Part shown: positions 43,866 to 53,130 of the stretch, in pieces
How the letters are laid out: the number at the start of each line of letters is the position of its first letter
How positions within the stretch are numbered: position 1 is the stretch's first letter
Assembly (NCBI RefSeq): GCF_016862515.1
Contig: NZ_BONC01000006.1
Location: forward strand, 124,001 to 188,000
Source: Asanoa iriomotensis
GTDB lineage: Bacteria; Actinomycetota; Actinomycetes; Mycobacteriales; Micromonosporaceae
Direction of reading: 5' to 3'
Length of the DNA stretch: 64,000 nucleotides
Made by a program: the position numbers and the translations under genes
Notes under the pieces: model-generated
What the model was told of the DNA's origin: nothing
Seen by the model: only the letters and a program-made list of their open reading frames with translations
Databases searched by the model: none

Positions 43866-44507
43866 ATGACGGGGGTGGGGCCGGTGGCGAGGATTTCTTT
43901 GGACAACGCGACCAGCGCGGTCGCGGCCCGGGACCGGGCGCTGGCAACGCTCGTGGCGAAGGTGGGCCCGATCCGCTACCTGCCACGCTTCCCGGACGGG
44001 CCGTTCGGGATGCTCATCCGATCGATCATCTCGCAGCAGATCTCGGCCGCCGCGGCACGGGCCATCATCGGCCGGACCGCGGCCGCGATGGGTGGCCTGT
44101 TCACACCGGACGGCTTCGTCGCGACGTCGGACGACGCGCTGCGCGCGGCCGGCCTGTCGCGCAACAAGGTGCTCTCGGTGCGCGACCTGTCGGCCAAGGT
44201 GCTCGACGGCACCGTCGACGTCAACCCGTCCACCAGGCTGTCCGATGCCGAGGTGGTCGAGCGGCTGACAAAGGTGCGCGGCATCGGGCGGTGGAGCGCG
44301 GAGATGTATCTCATGCACTGCCTGCGCCGCCTCGACGTCTGGCCCGTCGGCGACCTCGACGTCCGCGAGGGCTACGCGCTGACCTGGGAGGTCGAGCCGA
44401 TGCCTACCGCTTCGGAGTTGGAACCGCTCGGCGAGCCGTTCCGGCCGTACCGGTCGGTGGTCGCCCGCTACTGCCAGGAGGCGGTGTTCCTCAGCCGGGC
44501 GAGCTAG
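43866..44507 (+). CDS. AlkA-like DNA-3-methyladenine glycosylase
   Basis: About 213 aa from the ATG at 43866; a GTG at 43884 with GGGGTGGGG in front is an alternative. HhH-GPD fold: LIRSIISQQISAAAARAII, helix-hairpin-helix LTKVRGIGRWSAEMYLM and the catalytic Asp in WPVGDLDVREG. It removes alkylated bases from DNA in base-excision repair. Overlaps the convergent SRPBCC gene by 17 bp. Confidence 0.88.
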   Translation: MTGVGPVARISLDNATSAVAARDRALATLVAKVGPIRYLPRFPDGPFGMLIRSIISQQISAAAARAIIGRTAAAMGGLFTPDGFVATSDDALRAAGLSRNKVLSVRDLSAKVLDGTVDVNPSTRLSDAEVVERLTKVRGIGRWSAEMYLMHCLRRLDVWPVGDLDVREGYALTWEVEPMPTASELEPLGEPFRPYRSVVARYCQEAVFLSRAS

Positions 44508-44949
44508 TCCCGTTGCGGGTCTCGATCGCCTTGACGGTCTTCGCGAGCTCCGCGCCGAGGACGCGGGTGCCCGCGAAGTTGAGCAGCAGACCGACGGCGC
44601 GTCCCTTGGCGTTCTTGCCGTCGCGCACGACGTCGACGTCCACATTGGTCGTCCCGTCGGGCTGCGGCGTCAAAGTGTAGGTGTGCCCGGACCGGTTGCT
44701 CCACGTGTTGGAGTCGGTGGTGGTGAGCACGACGTGGTTGACGTCGGACCAGTCGTAGTGCAGCCGTTCCCAGATGCCGCCGGATCCCTCGGTCACGTCG
44801 GCCGACGTGGGGCCCTGCTCGTGCACCTTGAGGTAGCCGTCGGCACTGCGGCCGAAGATCTCGGACCGCCCGGGCCCGAAGTCGGTCAGCGCGGCCACGA
44901 ACTGCTGCGGCGTCACGGTGGTGGTCTGATGAAGGTGGATGGTTGCCAT
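44491..44949 (-). CDS. SRPBCC-fold lipid/ligand-binding protein
   Basis: 152 aa from the ATG at 44949 (MATIHLHQTTTVTPQQFVAAL), with GAGGGAGC upstream. The helix-grip pattern appears in GIWERLHYDWSDVNHVVLTT and HTYTLTPQPDGTTNVDVDVV. Members bind small hydrophobic ligands. Specific role unknown. Confidence 0.8.
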   Translation of the reverse strand: MATIHLHQTTTVTPQQFVAALTDFGPGRSEIFGRSADGYLKVHEQGPTSADVTEGSGGIWERLHYDWSDVNHVVLTTTDSNTWSNRSGHTYTLTPQPDGTTNVDVDVVRDGKNAKGRAVGLLLNFAGTRVLGAELAKTVKAIETRNGTSSPG

Positions 44950-44972
44950 GGTTGCTCCCTCCGACCTCCAGC

Positions 44973-46067
44973 CTAACTCCCGGGCCCGACCCGGCCCAGG
45001 AAACGGGCGCCCGCCTCGACGACGTCGTCCGCGGTCCACGCGAGTGCCGGCTCGGCCGCGGTGATCTCGGTCAGCGCCATGCCCGGCACGCCGGCGTCCC
45101 GCCAGCCGCCCGCGAACCACACCTTCTCCTCCTCGGCCAGCGCCAGCGCGGCGTCGTTGAGGGCGTCGGCCGCATGCGGCAGCCAGAGGCGGAACCGGTG
45201 GGTGTGCGGCGGCTCCGGGAACACCCGCGCCCCCGGCAGCGTGGCCAGCGCCGTCGCGACGGTCCGGGCGTGCCGCACGTAGTCGGGGATCCGTGGCAGC
45301 TCCCGGTCGAGGCCCGCGAGCGCGGTCAGCGCCGCCGGCCACTGCTGGAACACCTGGCCGCCGTAGCGGTGCCGCCAGACCCGGGCGTACGCGGCAAGCT
45401 CGGCCGTGCCCGCCAGCGCGGCGCCGCTGATGCCGCCGATCGTCTTGTAGAACGAGACGTAGACGCTGTCGGCCAGGCCGGCGAGCTCGGCGAGCCCGTG
45501 GCCGAGGTGCGGCACGGACTCCCAGATCCGGGCGCCGTCGAGGTGCAGTCGGGCGCCGATCGCGCGGGTCGCCGCGGCCGCCTCGCCCAGCTCGTCCCAG
45601 GTGGGCAGGACGAAGCCGGCGTCGCGCAGCGGCAGCTCCAGCAGGACCGTGCTCACGGGCTCGGCCAGCGCACGGATCTCCGCGCCGGTCGCGTTGCGCG
45701 GCTCGGTCGTCGGCCAGACCGCGCGCAGACCGCTGAGCTGGGCGTACGCCTGGCGTTCGTGCTGTTCGAGGTGGCTCAAGGGATGCAAGGCGACCGCCCG
45801 GCCGCCGCTGCGGTCGGCGCCGAACCGCAGTGCGACCTGTTGGGCCATCGTGCCGGTGGGGAAGAAGACCGCGGCCTGCGTGCCGAGCAGGGCGGCGACC
45901 CGGTCCTCCAGCGCGGTCACCGGACCGTCGCCGTAGAGGTCGGGCAGGTCGTCCGGCACGTCCAGGGCGGCCAGCCGGTCACGCATCGACAGCGGCCGCT
46001 CACCGGAGAGGATGCGGTCGCAGGCGCGCATCGCGGCAAGGCGGCGCCGCTTCGGGTCCTCGTGCAT
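44973..46067 (-). CDS. Threonine aldolase-like PLP enzyme
   Basis: 364 aa of the beta-eliminating lyase/threonine aldolase family. Landmarks: FFPTGTMAQQVALR, the PLP-contacting HLDGARIWES and the Schiff-base lysine in SVYVSFYKTIGGISGAALAG. It is expected to split L-threonine or related beta-hydroxy amino acids. Monocistronic or with the SRPBCC gene, 23 bp downstream. Confidence 0.88.
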   Translation of the reverse strand: MHEDPKRRRLAAMRACDRILSGERPLSMRDRLAALDVPDDLPDLYGDGPVTALEDRVAALLGTQAAVFFPTGTMAQQVALRFGADRSGGRAVALHPLSHLEQHERQAYAQLSGLRAVWPTTEPRNATGAEIRALAEPVSTVLLELPLRDAGFVLPTWDELGEAAAATRAIGARLHLDGARIWESVPHLGHGLAELAGLADSVYVSFYKTIGGISGAALAGTAELAAYARVWRHRYGGQVFQQWPAALTALAGLDRELPRIPDYVRHARTVATALATLPGARVFPEPPHTHRFRLWLPHAADALNDAALALAEEEKVWFAGGWRDAGVPGMALTEITAAEPALAWTADDVVEAGARFLGRVGPGS

Positions 46068-46149
46068 CGGGCGATCCTCGCAGCTCGCCGTCCGGTTGCG
46101 CGTACCCGGTCAGGTCGTGGCATGGTAAGCACCGGCGTAGGAGGCGACC

Positions 46150-46467
46150 ATGAACGAGACGTCGGTGCTGGTGTTCCTGCTGACCCTGGCGGTCGGCGCG
46201 ATCGTGATCGGGCTCGTGCTGATCGTGCGCCGTGGCCCGCTCGACACCGAGCGTTTCGAGGTCGCGGTCCGTTGCCGCGACGGCCACGTGTTCACCACCG
46301 TCTGGGTGCCCGGGATCTCGCTCAAGGCGATCCGCCTCGGCCCGCTGCGCTTCCAGTGGTGCCCGGTCGGCCAGCACCGCACGCTGGTCACGTTCGTCCC
46401 GTGGAACCGGCTCAGCCCGGAGGAGCGCTGGATGGCCGCACACAACCACGACTCCCGCGTGCCGTGA
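46150..46467 (+). CDS. Small single-helix membrane protein, 105 aa
   Basis: ATG at 46150 with AGGAGG upstream. A membrane helix at ~5-27 (LVFLLTLAVGAIVIGLVLIV) is followed by a cytoplasmic beta domain with VAVRCRDGHVFTTVWVPG and a C-terminal NRLSPEERWMAAHNHDSRVP. Conserved in actinobacteria as far as I recall; function unknown. Confidence 0.75.
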   Translation: MNETSVLVFLLTLAVGAIVIGLVLIVRRGPLDTERFEVAVRCRDGHVFTTVWVPGISLKAIRLGPLRFQWCPVGQHRTLVTFVPWNRLSPEERWMAAHNHDSRVP

Positions 46468-46519
46468 ACCGCCACGACCCTGGCTGATGTTTGCGAGCCT
46501 GGGGTCGAGGGGGTTCGTC

Positions 46520-47355
46520 ATGGCAACACTCGCATACGAGACATATGTCGCGCCCGGGACGCCCGTCGTCTCCGATGACCTGCCCGTCGGCGAGACGAGC
46601 GAGATGTGGTCGCCGATCAGCGCCACGCTCATCCACGGTGACCGGGAAGCGGTCCTGGTCGACGCGTTGCTGACCGATCAGCAGGGGCTCGACCTCGCCG
46701 ACTGGGTGGAGGCGGCCGGCAAGGACCTGACCGCCGTCTACGTCACGCACGGACACGGCGACCACTTCTTCGGCGCCGCCGCCGTGCTCGAGCGGTTCCC
46801 GGACGCCCGGCTGGTGGCCACGCCGGAGGTGGTCGACGTGATGCGCGAGCACCTCGAGCCCGAACTGCTGGACGGGTTCTGGCGGACGAGGTTCCCGGAC
46901 CAGATCACCGATCCGGTGGTGGCCGAGCCGTTCGACGGCGACCTCGAGCCGAGGGGGAGCGGCTGATCGCGGTGCCGCTCGGGCACAGCGACACCGACCA
47001 CACCACCGCCCTGTTCGCGCCGTCGATCGGGCTCGCCGTCGCCGGTGACAGCGTCTACAACGGCGTGCACCTCTATCTTGCCGAGGCCGGCGACGGCGGG
47101 CTCGACGGCTGGTTCGGCGCCCTGGACACGATCGACGACCTGCGCCCGCGCGCGGTGGTGTCCGGACACAAGGCGCCCGGCACCGGCGACAGCCCGGCCG
47201 ACGTCGACGCGACCCGCGACTACCTGCGCGACTGGGCCGTGGCGGTGCGCGAGAGCGGTGACGCGCGGGCGCTCTACGACACGATGATCGCGCGCTATCC
47301 GGACCGGATCAACAGGGCCGTGGTCTGGCACAGCGCCGAGGCGGCGAAACCCTGA
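46520..47355 (+). CDS. MBL-fold metallo-hydrolase, split by a frameshift
   Basis: The first part (ATG at 46520, stop at 46966) has the beta-lactamase fold with THGHGDHFFG, the HxHxDH zinc motif. The second (from about 46955 to 47355) continues with LIAVPLGHSDTDHTTALFAPS, VAGDSVYN and SGHKAPG, all expected in one protein. One extra G in the run at about 46952-46956 joins them without gap (PRGERLIAVPLG), giving ~278 aa. Either a pseudogene or an undercalled G-run. Substrate unknown. Confidence 0.8.
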
Positions 47356-47408
47356 CGCCGCGCCGGCGCGGCGACTTTCGGGCCGCCGCGCCGGGTCGTG
47401 CGTGCCGG

Positions 47409-48827
47409 TCAGACAGAGATCCGTCCGGCGCCCGCGTTCGCCGTCACGCTGCCCTTGACGGCGGTCGCGCTTTCCAGGGTGTACGAGTAGGGGATGCCGG
47501 ACACGGAACCGCCGCCGCTCTCCGGTGTGCCGGAGCCGGTGAAGTAGTTGTTCCGCGCGACGATCGCGCCGTCGGCCGAGTCGGCGTAGCCGACCAGGGT
47601 GGGCTCGTCGACGCCCTCGAAGTAGTTGCCCTCGACCAGCACGCCGGCGCCCATCGTGGACGCGACGCCGTACTCGTTGTTGTTGTAGTAGTTGTTGTAG
47701 ACGTGGACCGGGTTGCCGAACCGGACCCGGGGGTGGCGGGTGCCGGAGCCGTCGAACCAGTTGTGGTGGTAGGTGACCCGCAGGTGGCCACGGTCCTCGC
47801 CCGCGTTGTCGTTGCTGTGGCCGAGCAGCATCGACTTGTCGTGCCCGTAGACCCGGTTCCAGGAGATGGTCACGTAGTCCGAGGCCCGTTTGACGTCGAC
47901 CGCGCCGTCGTACCCGTTGGTGAAGCTGTTGTGGTCCACCCACACGCGGGTCGAGTACTGGACGTTGATCGCGTCGTCGTCCCAGTCGCGGAACGAGATG
48001 TTGCGGATGATCACGTTGCTGGCGTTGGAGACGTTGAGGCCGCAGCCGGCGACGACCGCACCGGAGTTGCCGAGGATGGTCTTGTTGGAGCCGACCGTGA
48101 TCATGCCGGAGCAGGAGATCGTGCCGGAGATCCGGACGACCCGGGCGGTGCTGCCCGAGACCGCGCTGGAGAGCGCCGACGAGCTGGTGACGGTGGTCGC
48201 CGCCGCGCTGCCGCCGCCGGTCGTGCCGCCGCCCTGGGTCGCCCAACCGACGAGCCCGCTCGGTGGTGTGCCGCCGCCTCCGCCGCTGCCGACGCGGTTC
48301 AGCGACCACTGCTGGTTCCAGCCGCCGAGGTCGGCGTACTGGGAGATCCGGCCGCCGTCCGCGGTCGACCACTCCCAGACGTCCAGCGCCTTGCCGCTGT
48401 GCCGGTTGAGGAACTTGACGAAGCCGCTATCGGTGTCGCGGACCGCGAAGTGCTGCCGGGTCGTGCCGTTGTCGGAGTTGGCGACGAGCTGGGTGCCGTC
48501 GGTCGCGTTGGGCAGCTCCAGGAACTTGCCGCTGTGCCGGGACCGCAGCTTGTAGTAGCCGCTGCCGGCGTCGACGAACTGCCACTGCTGCGCGTTGTTG
48601 TCGTTGCGCGCCCACTGCACGATCGGGGCGCCGTCGGCCGTGTTGAAGTTGTAGAGATCGACGGCCTTGCCGCTGTGCCTGGAGACGATCACGTAGTAGG
48701 CACCGGTGTCGATGGTGGCCGCTTGCGCGGGCGCGGCCACCACCTGCGTGACCGCGACGGCTGCCAACAGGCCGAGACCGGCCGCCAGCAGCGCGCGTAC
48801 GCGGCGCGCGGGAGCGGAGCGTTGCAT
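47409..48827 (-). CDS. Secreted pectate lyase (PL1) with ricin-type lectin domain
   Basis: 472 aa from the ATG at 48827, with GAGG upstream. Signal peptide 1-37 (LLAAVAVTQVVAAPAQAA). A ricin B-like beta-trefoil (~38-175) has three SRHSGKAVD / RHSGKFLEL / NRHSGKALDV repeats and QQW motifs. A Gly/Pro linker is followed by a PL1 parallel beta-helix (~195-470) with VWVDHNSF, DVKRASDYVTISWN and the catalytic Arg segment GTRHPRVRFGNPVHVYN. It cleaves pectate outside the cell. A palindrome lies upstream. Confidence 0.92.
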   Translation of the reverse strand: MQRSAPARRVRALLAAGLGLLAAVAVTQVVAAPAQAATIDTGAYYVIVSRHSGKAVDLYNFNTADGAPIVQWARNDNNAQQWQFVDAGSGYYKLRSRHSGKFLELPNATDGTQLVANSDNGTTRQHFAVRDTDSGFVKFLNRHSGKALDVWEWSTADGGRISQYADLGGWNQQWSLNRVGSGGGGGTPPSGLVGWATQGGGTTGGGSAAATTVTSSSALSSAVSGSTARVVRISGTISCSGMITVGSNKTILGNSGAVVAGCGLNVSNASNVIIRNISFRDWDDDAINVQYSTRVWVDHNSFTNGYDGAVDVKRASDYVTISWNRVYGHDKSMLLGHSNDNAGEDRGHLRVTYHHNWFDGSGTRHPRVRFGNPVHVYNNYYNNNEYGVASTMGAGVLVEGNYFEGVDEPTLVGYADSADGAIVARNNYFTGSGTPESGGGSVSGIPYSYTLESATAVKGSVTANAGAGRISV

Positions 48828-48890
48828 GGGAAAAGACCTCCATTGCGGACTCGCCGGCGGGGCTGGTCGCCGGCTTGCGGGGACTCGCAT

Positions 48891-48906
48891 AGGAAAGCGC
48901 TTTCCT
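48891..48906. promoter_or_regulatory. LacI-type operator candidate upstream of the pectate lyase
   Basis: AGGAAAGCGCTTTCCT is a perfect 16-bp palindrome with the central CG usual for LacI-family regulators, 64 bp before the start. The cognate regulator is not nearby. Confidence 0.6.
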
Positions 48907-49009
48907 CGGGCAACGTAGGCCGTTACACCGACGCACGTCAATGCTTTCGGGTGTGCAGGAAGTTTGCAGCGGGCGTTGGCAACGGACCGTTTCTATGCGG
49001 AAAGCGTTA

Positions 49010-49024
49010 GGAACGGTCCGTTCC
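49010..49024. promoter_or_regulatory. Perfect 15-bp palindrome
   Basis: GGAACGG-T-CCGTTCC lies downstream of the ABC permease stop (49033) and upstream of the pectate lyase promoter. A related AACGGACCGTTTC occurs at 48981-48993. Could be a second operator for the lyase or a weak terminator. Confidence 0.45.
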
Positions 49025-49032
49025 TTTACACG

Positions 49033-49806
49033 TCAGGCGTCTCGGCGGCGGAAGAGGGTGGCGGCGGTGACCGCCGCGGCCGCGACGAAGACCGCGAACA
49101 CCGCGCCCGAGGGCCAGCGGGTGAACAGGCCGACCTCGTCGGCCAGGCCGCCCGACGCCTCGCCCGCGGCGCTGACCAGTTGCAGGCCCGCGGTGAACGG
49201 CAGGAACTTCACCGCGGGCAGCAGCCAGTCCAGGGCCGGCGTGTACGAGAGCCGGAAGATCAGCTGCTCGACGACCATCGGGGTGACCAGCAGGACCACC
49301 AGCGCGCCCGGCACACCGCGCAGGAGTTGGCCCAGGGCGACGCCCAGGACCGCCCAGAGCACCCCGAGCAGCAGGTAGCCGAACACCGTCGCGTCGGTCA
49401 GGCGCGGCGCGTCCGCCCAGAACGGGAACGTCAGCGCGACGTCGAGCACGATCGACGTGGCCGTGACGACCAGCGCCACAGCGCCGACCACCAGCACCTT
49501 CGCGGTGAACAGGCGCGCGCGCTGCGGCACCGCGACCAGCGTCGGCTGGATCGTGCCGTAGCGGTAGTCGTGCCCCGACGCGAGCACCCCCAGCACCGAC
49601 AAGAGGACCACGGCCATCGGGACCGGCAGGTTCGCGCCGCCGCCGGTCACCGCGGCCACCACCAGGTCGCGCGGCGGTGCGTCGGGCTCCAGCCAGGCGA
49701 TCATCACCGCGATGACGGCGTTCAACAGCAGGGCCGAACCGATCAGCCAGTACGTGGACCGCAGGGTGCGCAGCCGCACCCACTCGAAGCGCAGCGCGTC
49801 GTTCAT
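49033..49806 (-). CDS. ABC transporter permease (ABC-2 type)
   Basis: 257 aa from the ATG at 49806, with six predicted membrane helices (LRFEWVRLRTLRSTYWLIGS at the start). The start overlaps the stop of the ATPase gene (ATGA). Probably the export partner of that ATPase for a peptide or lipid substrate, and regulated by the kinase/regulator pair on the other side. Confidence 0.88.
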   Translation of the reverse strand: MNDALRFEWVRLRTLRSTYWLIGSALLLNAVIAVMIAWLEPDAPPRDLVVAAVTGGGANLPVPMAVVLLSVLGVLASGHDYRYGTIQPTLVAVPQRARLFTAKVLVVGAVALVVTATSIVLDVALTFPFWADAPRLTDATVFGYLLLGVLWAVLGVALGQLLRGVPGALVVLLVTPMVVEQLIFRLSYTPALDWLLPAVKFLPFTAGLQLVSAAGEASGGLADEVGLFTRWPSGAVFAVFVAAAAVTAATLFRRRDA

Positions 49807-50714
49807 GCCACACCCCGCGCGACGTACTCCTCGGCGTCGCCGGTCGCCGTCATGAACGCCGTCTCCAGCGAGGCCGTCGTCGTGGTCAGCTCGTGCAGCC
49901 GTACTCCCGCATCGAAAGCGACGTCCCCGATTGCGGCGGCGTCGGCGCCCGCGACCCGCAACGCGCCGTCGCCCTCGGCCGAGGTGGTCACGCCCGGAAG
50001 CAGACGCAGCGCGGCCGCCAGCGCGTCCGCCTGCGGCGTGCGCACCAGCACGCTCGACCGGGTGAACGACCGCACGAACCCGTCGACCTCGCCGTTGTAG
50101 ATCATCCGGCCGCGGCCCACGACGACCAGTTCGTCCGCCATCAGCGACATCTCGGAGAGCAGATGGCTGGAGACGAAGACGGTGCGGCCCTCGGCGGCCA
50201 GCGCCCGCAGCACGTCGCGCAGCCAATGGATGCCGTGCGGGTCCAGGCCGTTGGCCGGCTCGTCGAGGATCAGCGTCCCCGGGTCGCCGAGCAGTGCCTG
50301 GGCCAGGCCGAGCCGCTGCGCCATGCCGAGCGAGAAGCCCTTGGGCTTGCGGCGGGCCACCTCGGCGATGCCGACGAACTCGAGGACCTCGTCGACCCGG
50401 GCCGCCGGGACGCCGCTGCCGGCCGCGAGCATGCGCAGGTGGTTGCGGGCGCTGCGGGTCGGGTGGAACGCCTTCGCCTCCAGCACCGCGCCGATCTCCC
50501 GCATCGGGTGCCGGATCGTGCCGAACCGCCGCCCGTCGAAGAGCGTCTCGCCGCTGCCGTGGTCGAGGTCGAGCATCAGCCGCATGGTGGTCGACTTGCC
50601 GGCGCCGTTGGGGCCGAGGAAGCCGGTGACCGTGCCGGGGCGCACCTCGAACGTGAGGTCGTCCACGGCTACCTTGGCGCCGTAACGCTTCCCGAGTCGG
50701 GCAGCGGTGATCAT
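49803..50714 (-). CDS. ABC transporter ATP-binding protein
   Basis: 303 aa. Walker A GPNGAGKST, signature FSLGMAQRLGLAQALL, Walker B TLILDEPANGLDP and the His switch SSHLL are visible; a ~90-aa C-terminal extension follows. Typical for BcrA/NatA-like exporters. Divergent from the sensor kinase, 91 bp away. Confidence 0.93.
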   Translation of the reverse strand: MITAARLGKRYGAKVAVDDLTFEVRPGTVTGFLGPNGAGKSTTMRLMLDLDHGSGETLFDGRRFGTIRHPMREIGAVLEAKAFHPTRSARNHLRMLAAGSGVPAARVDEVLEFVGIAEVARRKPKGFSLGMAQRLGLAQALLGDPGTLILDEPANGLDPHGIHWLRDVLRALAAEGRTVFVSSHLLSEMSLMADELVVVGRGRMIYNGEVDGFVRSFTRSSVLVRTPQADALAAALRLLPGVTTSAEGDGALRVAGADAAAIGDVAFDAGVRLHELTTTTASLETAFMTATGDAEEYVARGVA

Positions 50715-50805
50715 GTCGTCTCTCCGGGATCCAGGCGGCGTGGTGATGTCGCGTGCAGAATCGCCCAGGGTTGCTGTGTCCGCGCTGAGAGCCGAGAGTG
50801 GTGGC

Positions 50806-51882
50806 GTGAAACGCGCCCTGGCCGCCCTGACCGTCGCCGCGTTCGTCACCCTCGTGGTCGACGTCGTCGCCGCACACCGGTCCGCGGTCTCGCTCGGGCC
50901 GGCCGTCGCGTTCGTCCTCGCCGCGACGTTCGGCATCGGCCCGGTCGAGCGCAGGCCGGAACGCTGGCCGCGGTACGCGTACATCGTGCTGCTGTTCATG
51001 CTGGGCGGCGCGGTCTTCACCAGTTCCGGCGCCTCCGTCGGTGCCACGCTGATGCTGGTCGTGCTGGTCAGCCAGACCACCCTGCTGCTGCCCATGCCGG
51101 CCGTGGTCGTGGTGGTCGCGCTCGTGCCGTTCTTCCACGCGGGCATGGCCTTCGCCGAGGGTCTGCGCGAGGGCCTCGGGCTGCTCGCCGCGGCCGTGTT
51201 CGCCGCGGTGCTGACCAGGCTGCTGCTCCGCGAACAGGCGGCGAGAAGACAGCTGCGGGAGTACGCACTCCAGGCGGAGCGCCTGGCCGCGGCGCAGGAG
51301 CGCAACCGGGTCGCCCGCGACATCCACGACGGCCTCGGGCACGCGCTGACCGTGGTGCAGATGCAGATCAAGGCCGCCCGCGCGGTGCTGGCCAGCCAGC
51401 CGGACCGGGCCGACGAGGTGCTCGCCAAGGCGCAGGACCAGGCCGAGGAGGCGCTGCGTGAGGTGCGCCGGTCCGTTGGCGCCCTGCGCGAGCGCCAGCC
51501 GGCCGTGCCGCTGCCGGAAGCGCTCAAGGCGCTGGCCACGGAGACCTCGGCGGCCGGCGTGCCCACCGACCTCGACGTCACCGGCCCGGTGCGGACGCTG
51601 GGGGAGGAGGCCGCGGAGTCGTTGTTCCGGGCCGCGCAGGAGGGGCTGACCAACGTGCGCAAGCATGCCGCGGCCGGCCGGGCCTCGCTGACGCTGGACT
51701 ACTCCCGCCCGGCGGTGGTGCGGCTGGAGGTGCGCGACGACGGCAGCGGCACCGGACCCCGCGACGGAGAGGGCTTCGGGCTGCTCGGCGTCCGGGAGCG
51801 GGCCGCGCACGCCGGCGGCCGGATGAGTCTCGAATCGGTGCCCGGCAAGGGTTCGACGCTGCGGGTCGAGGTGCCGGGATGA
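50806..51882 (+). CDS. Sensor histidine kinase (NarL/DesK type)
   Basis: About 358 aa from the GTG at 50806; in-frame starts at 50707 and 50746 would overlap the ABC gene or its promoter. Four to five membrane helices, then HisKA_3 with ARDIHDGLGHALTVVQMQ (phospho-His) and a HATPase domain (EGLTNVRKHAAAG; GFGLLGVRERAAHAGG). It pairs with the next gene and most likely controls the divergent exporter. Confidence 0.9.
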   Translation: MKRALAALTVAAFVTLVVDVVAAHRSAVSLGPAVAFVLAATFGIGPVERRPERWPRYAYIVLLFMLGGAVFTSSGASVGATLMLVVLVSQTTLLLPMPAVVVVVALVPFFHAGMAFAEGLREGLGLLAAAVFAAVLTRLLLREQAARRQLREYALQAERLAAAQERNRVARDIHDGLGHALTVVQMQIKAARAVLASQPDRADEVLAKAQDQAEEALREVRRSVGALRERQPAVPLPEALKALATETSAAGVPTDLDVTGPVRTLGEEAAESLFRAAQEGLTNVRKHAAAGRASLTLDYSRPAVVRLEVRDDGSGTGPRDGEGFGLLGVRERAAHAGGRMSLESVPGKGSTLRVEVPG

Positions 51883-52532
51883 CCGTACGCGTGCTGCTCG
51901 TCGACGACCAGGCCCTGTTCCGCGAGGCACTGGCGATGCTGCTGGGCGTGCACACCGACATCGAGGTGGTCGGCGAGGCCGGCGACGGCGCGCAGGCGCT
52001 CGACCGGGTCGCCGCGCTCGCCCCCGACGTGGTGCTGATGGACCTGCGGATGCCCGTGCTCGACGGCGTCGCGGCCACCCGGCGCCTGCGGGTCGATCAT
52101 CCCGGCGTGCGCGTGATCGCGCTGACCACGTTCGACGACGACGAGGACGTGTTCGCGGCGCTGCGCGCGGGCGCGGTCGGCTATCTGCTCAAGGACGTCT
52201 CCTCGGCGCGCCTGGTCGAGGCGGTGCTGGCGGCGGCGCGCGGCGAGTCGGTGCTGCAGCCCTCGGTGGCGGCCAAGGTGGTGGCGCGGTTCGCCGCTCT
52301 GCCCGCGGACGGGCCGCCGCAGCCGCAGCCGCTGGTGGTGCCGCTGTCCGAGCGGGAGCTGGAGGTGGTCCGGCTGCTCGCACAGGGACGCAGCAACCGG
52401 GAGATCGCGGCGGCGCTCTACCTGGCCGAGGGCACGGTCAAGAACCACGTGACCAACGTGCTCGGCAAGCTCGACGCCCGCGACCGCACCCAGGCGGCCC
52501 TGCGCGCCCGCGCGCTGGGCCTCCTGCCGTGA
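51879..52532 (+). CDS. NarL-family response regulator
   Basis: 217 aa. Receiver with DDQALFREAL and Asp in VLMDLRMPVLDGV, LuxR HTH (LSERELEVVRLLAQGRSNREIAAALYLAEGTVKNHVTNVL). Starts within the kinase stop (ATGA). Confidence 0.94.
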   Translation: MTVRVLLVDDQALFREALAMLLGVHTDIEVVGEAGDGAQALDRVAALAPDVVLMDLRMPVLDGVAATRRLRVDHPGVRVIALTTFDDDEDVFAALRAGAVGYLLKDVSSARLVEAVLAAARGESVLQPSVAAKVVARFAALPADGPPQPQPLVVPLSERELEVVRLLAQGRSNREIAAALYLAEGTVKNHVTNVLGKLDARDRTQAALRARALGLLP

Positions 52533-52625
52533 GCATGACCCCCACCATGACCTTCGGCACCTGACGCGCGTGGCCCCGTCCCGGCAGGATCTGTCCATCG
52601 ACGAGATCCGAAGGGACCCAACGAC

Positions 52626-53021
52626 ATGACCACCGCCGTCCGACCCACCCGCAAGGACCACCTCCGCTTCGGCCTCCACTACCTGGAGATGGTCGTCTCG
52701 ATGCTCGTGGGCATGTTCGCGCTCGATCCACTGTGGCCCGACAGCCTGACCGGACACGACGCCACCGGCACGCTGGTGATGGCGACCAACATGTCGATCG
52801 GCATGGCGGTCTGGATGACCATCCGCCGCCACCCCTGGCCGCGGACCCTGGAGATGGTGGCCGCGATGTACGCGCCGTTCGTGCTCCTGCTCGTGCCCTA
52901 CCACCTCGGCGTGATAGACGGTCACGGCCTCATGATGGGCGGCCACGTGCTGATGTTCGTGACCATGTTCGCCGCGATGTGGTTTCGCCGCGGCGACTAT
53001 TATCACCACGGTCACCATTGA
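52626..53021 (+). CDS. Four-helix small membrane protein
   Basis: 131 aa, ATG at 52626 with GAAGGGACC upstream. Four membrane segments rich in Met and His (YLEMVVSMLVGMFALDP; VLMFVTMFAAMWFRRG), ending YYHHGHH. The His/Met content hints at metal handling, but no family was recognised. A strong terminator follows. Confidence 0.7.
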   Translation: MTTAVRPTRKDHLRFGLHYLEMVVSMLVGMFALDPLWPDSLTGHDATGTLVMATNMSIGMAVWMTIRRHPWPRTLEMVAAMYAPFVLLLVPYHLGVIDGHGLMMGGHVLMFVTMFAAMWFRRGDYYHHGHH

Positions 53022-53032
53022 TGCAAATAATG

Positions 53033-53072
53033 AGGTCGGCCGGAGCGAACCGCTCCGGCCGACCTTGTTTTC
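53033..53072. terminator. Strong bidirectional terminator
   Basis: A perfect 15-bp stem (AGGTCGGCCGGAGCG with its complement) closes on AAC and is followed by TGTTTTCTT. It separates the convergent small membrane protein gene and the FAD oxidoreductase gene. Confidence 0.9.
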
Positions 53073-53130
53073 TTGCTTATCTTTCTCTTAAGTGACTGCC
53101 TGTGTCATCACCAATTCACATTGTCGCGGA

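Noticed and set aside
46972-47355. A separate 127-aa gene downstream of the MBL fragment
   Set aside because: It completes the MBL fold exactly after a one-base correction and lacks its own ribosome binding site.
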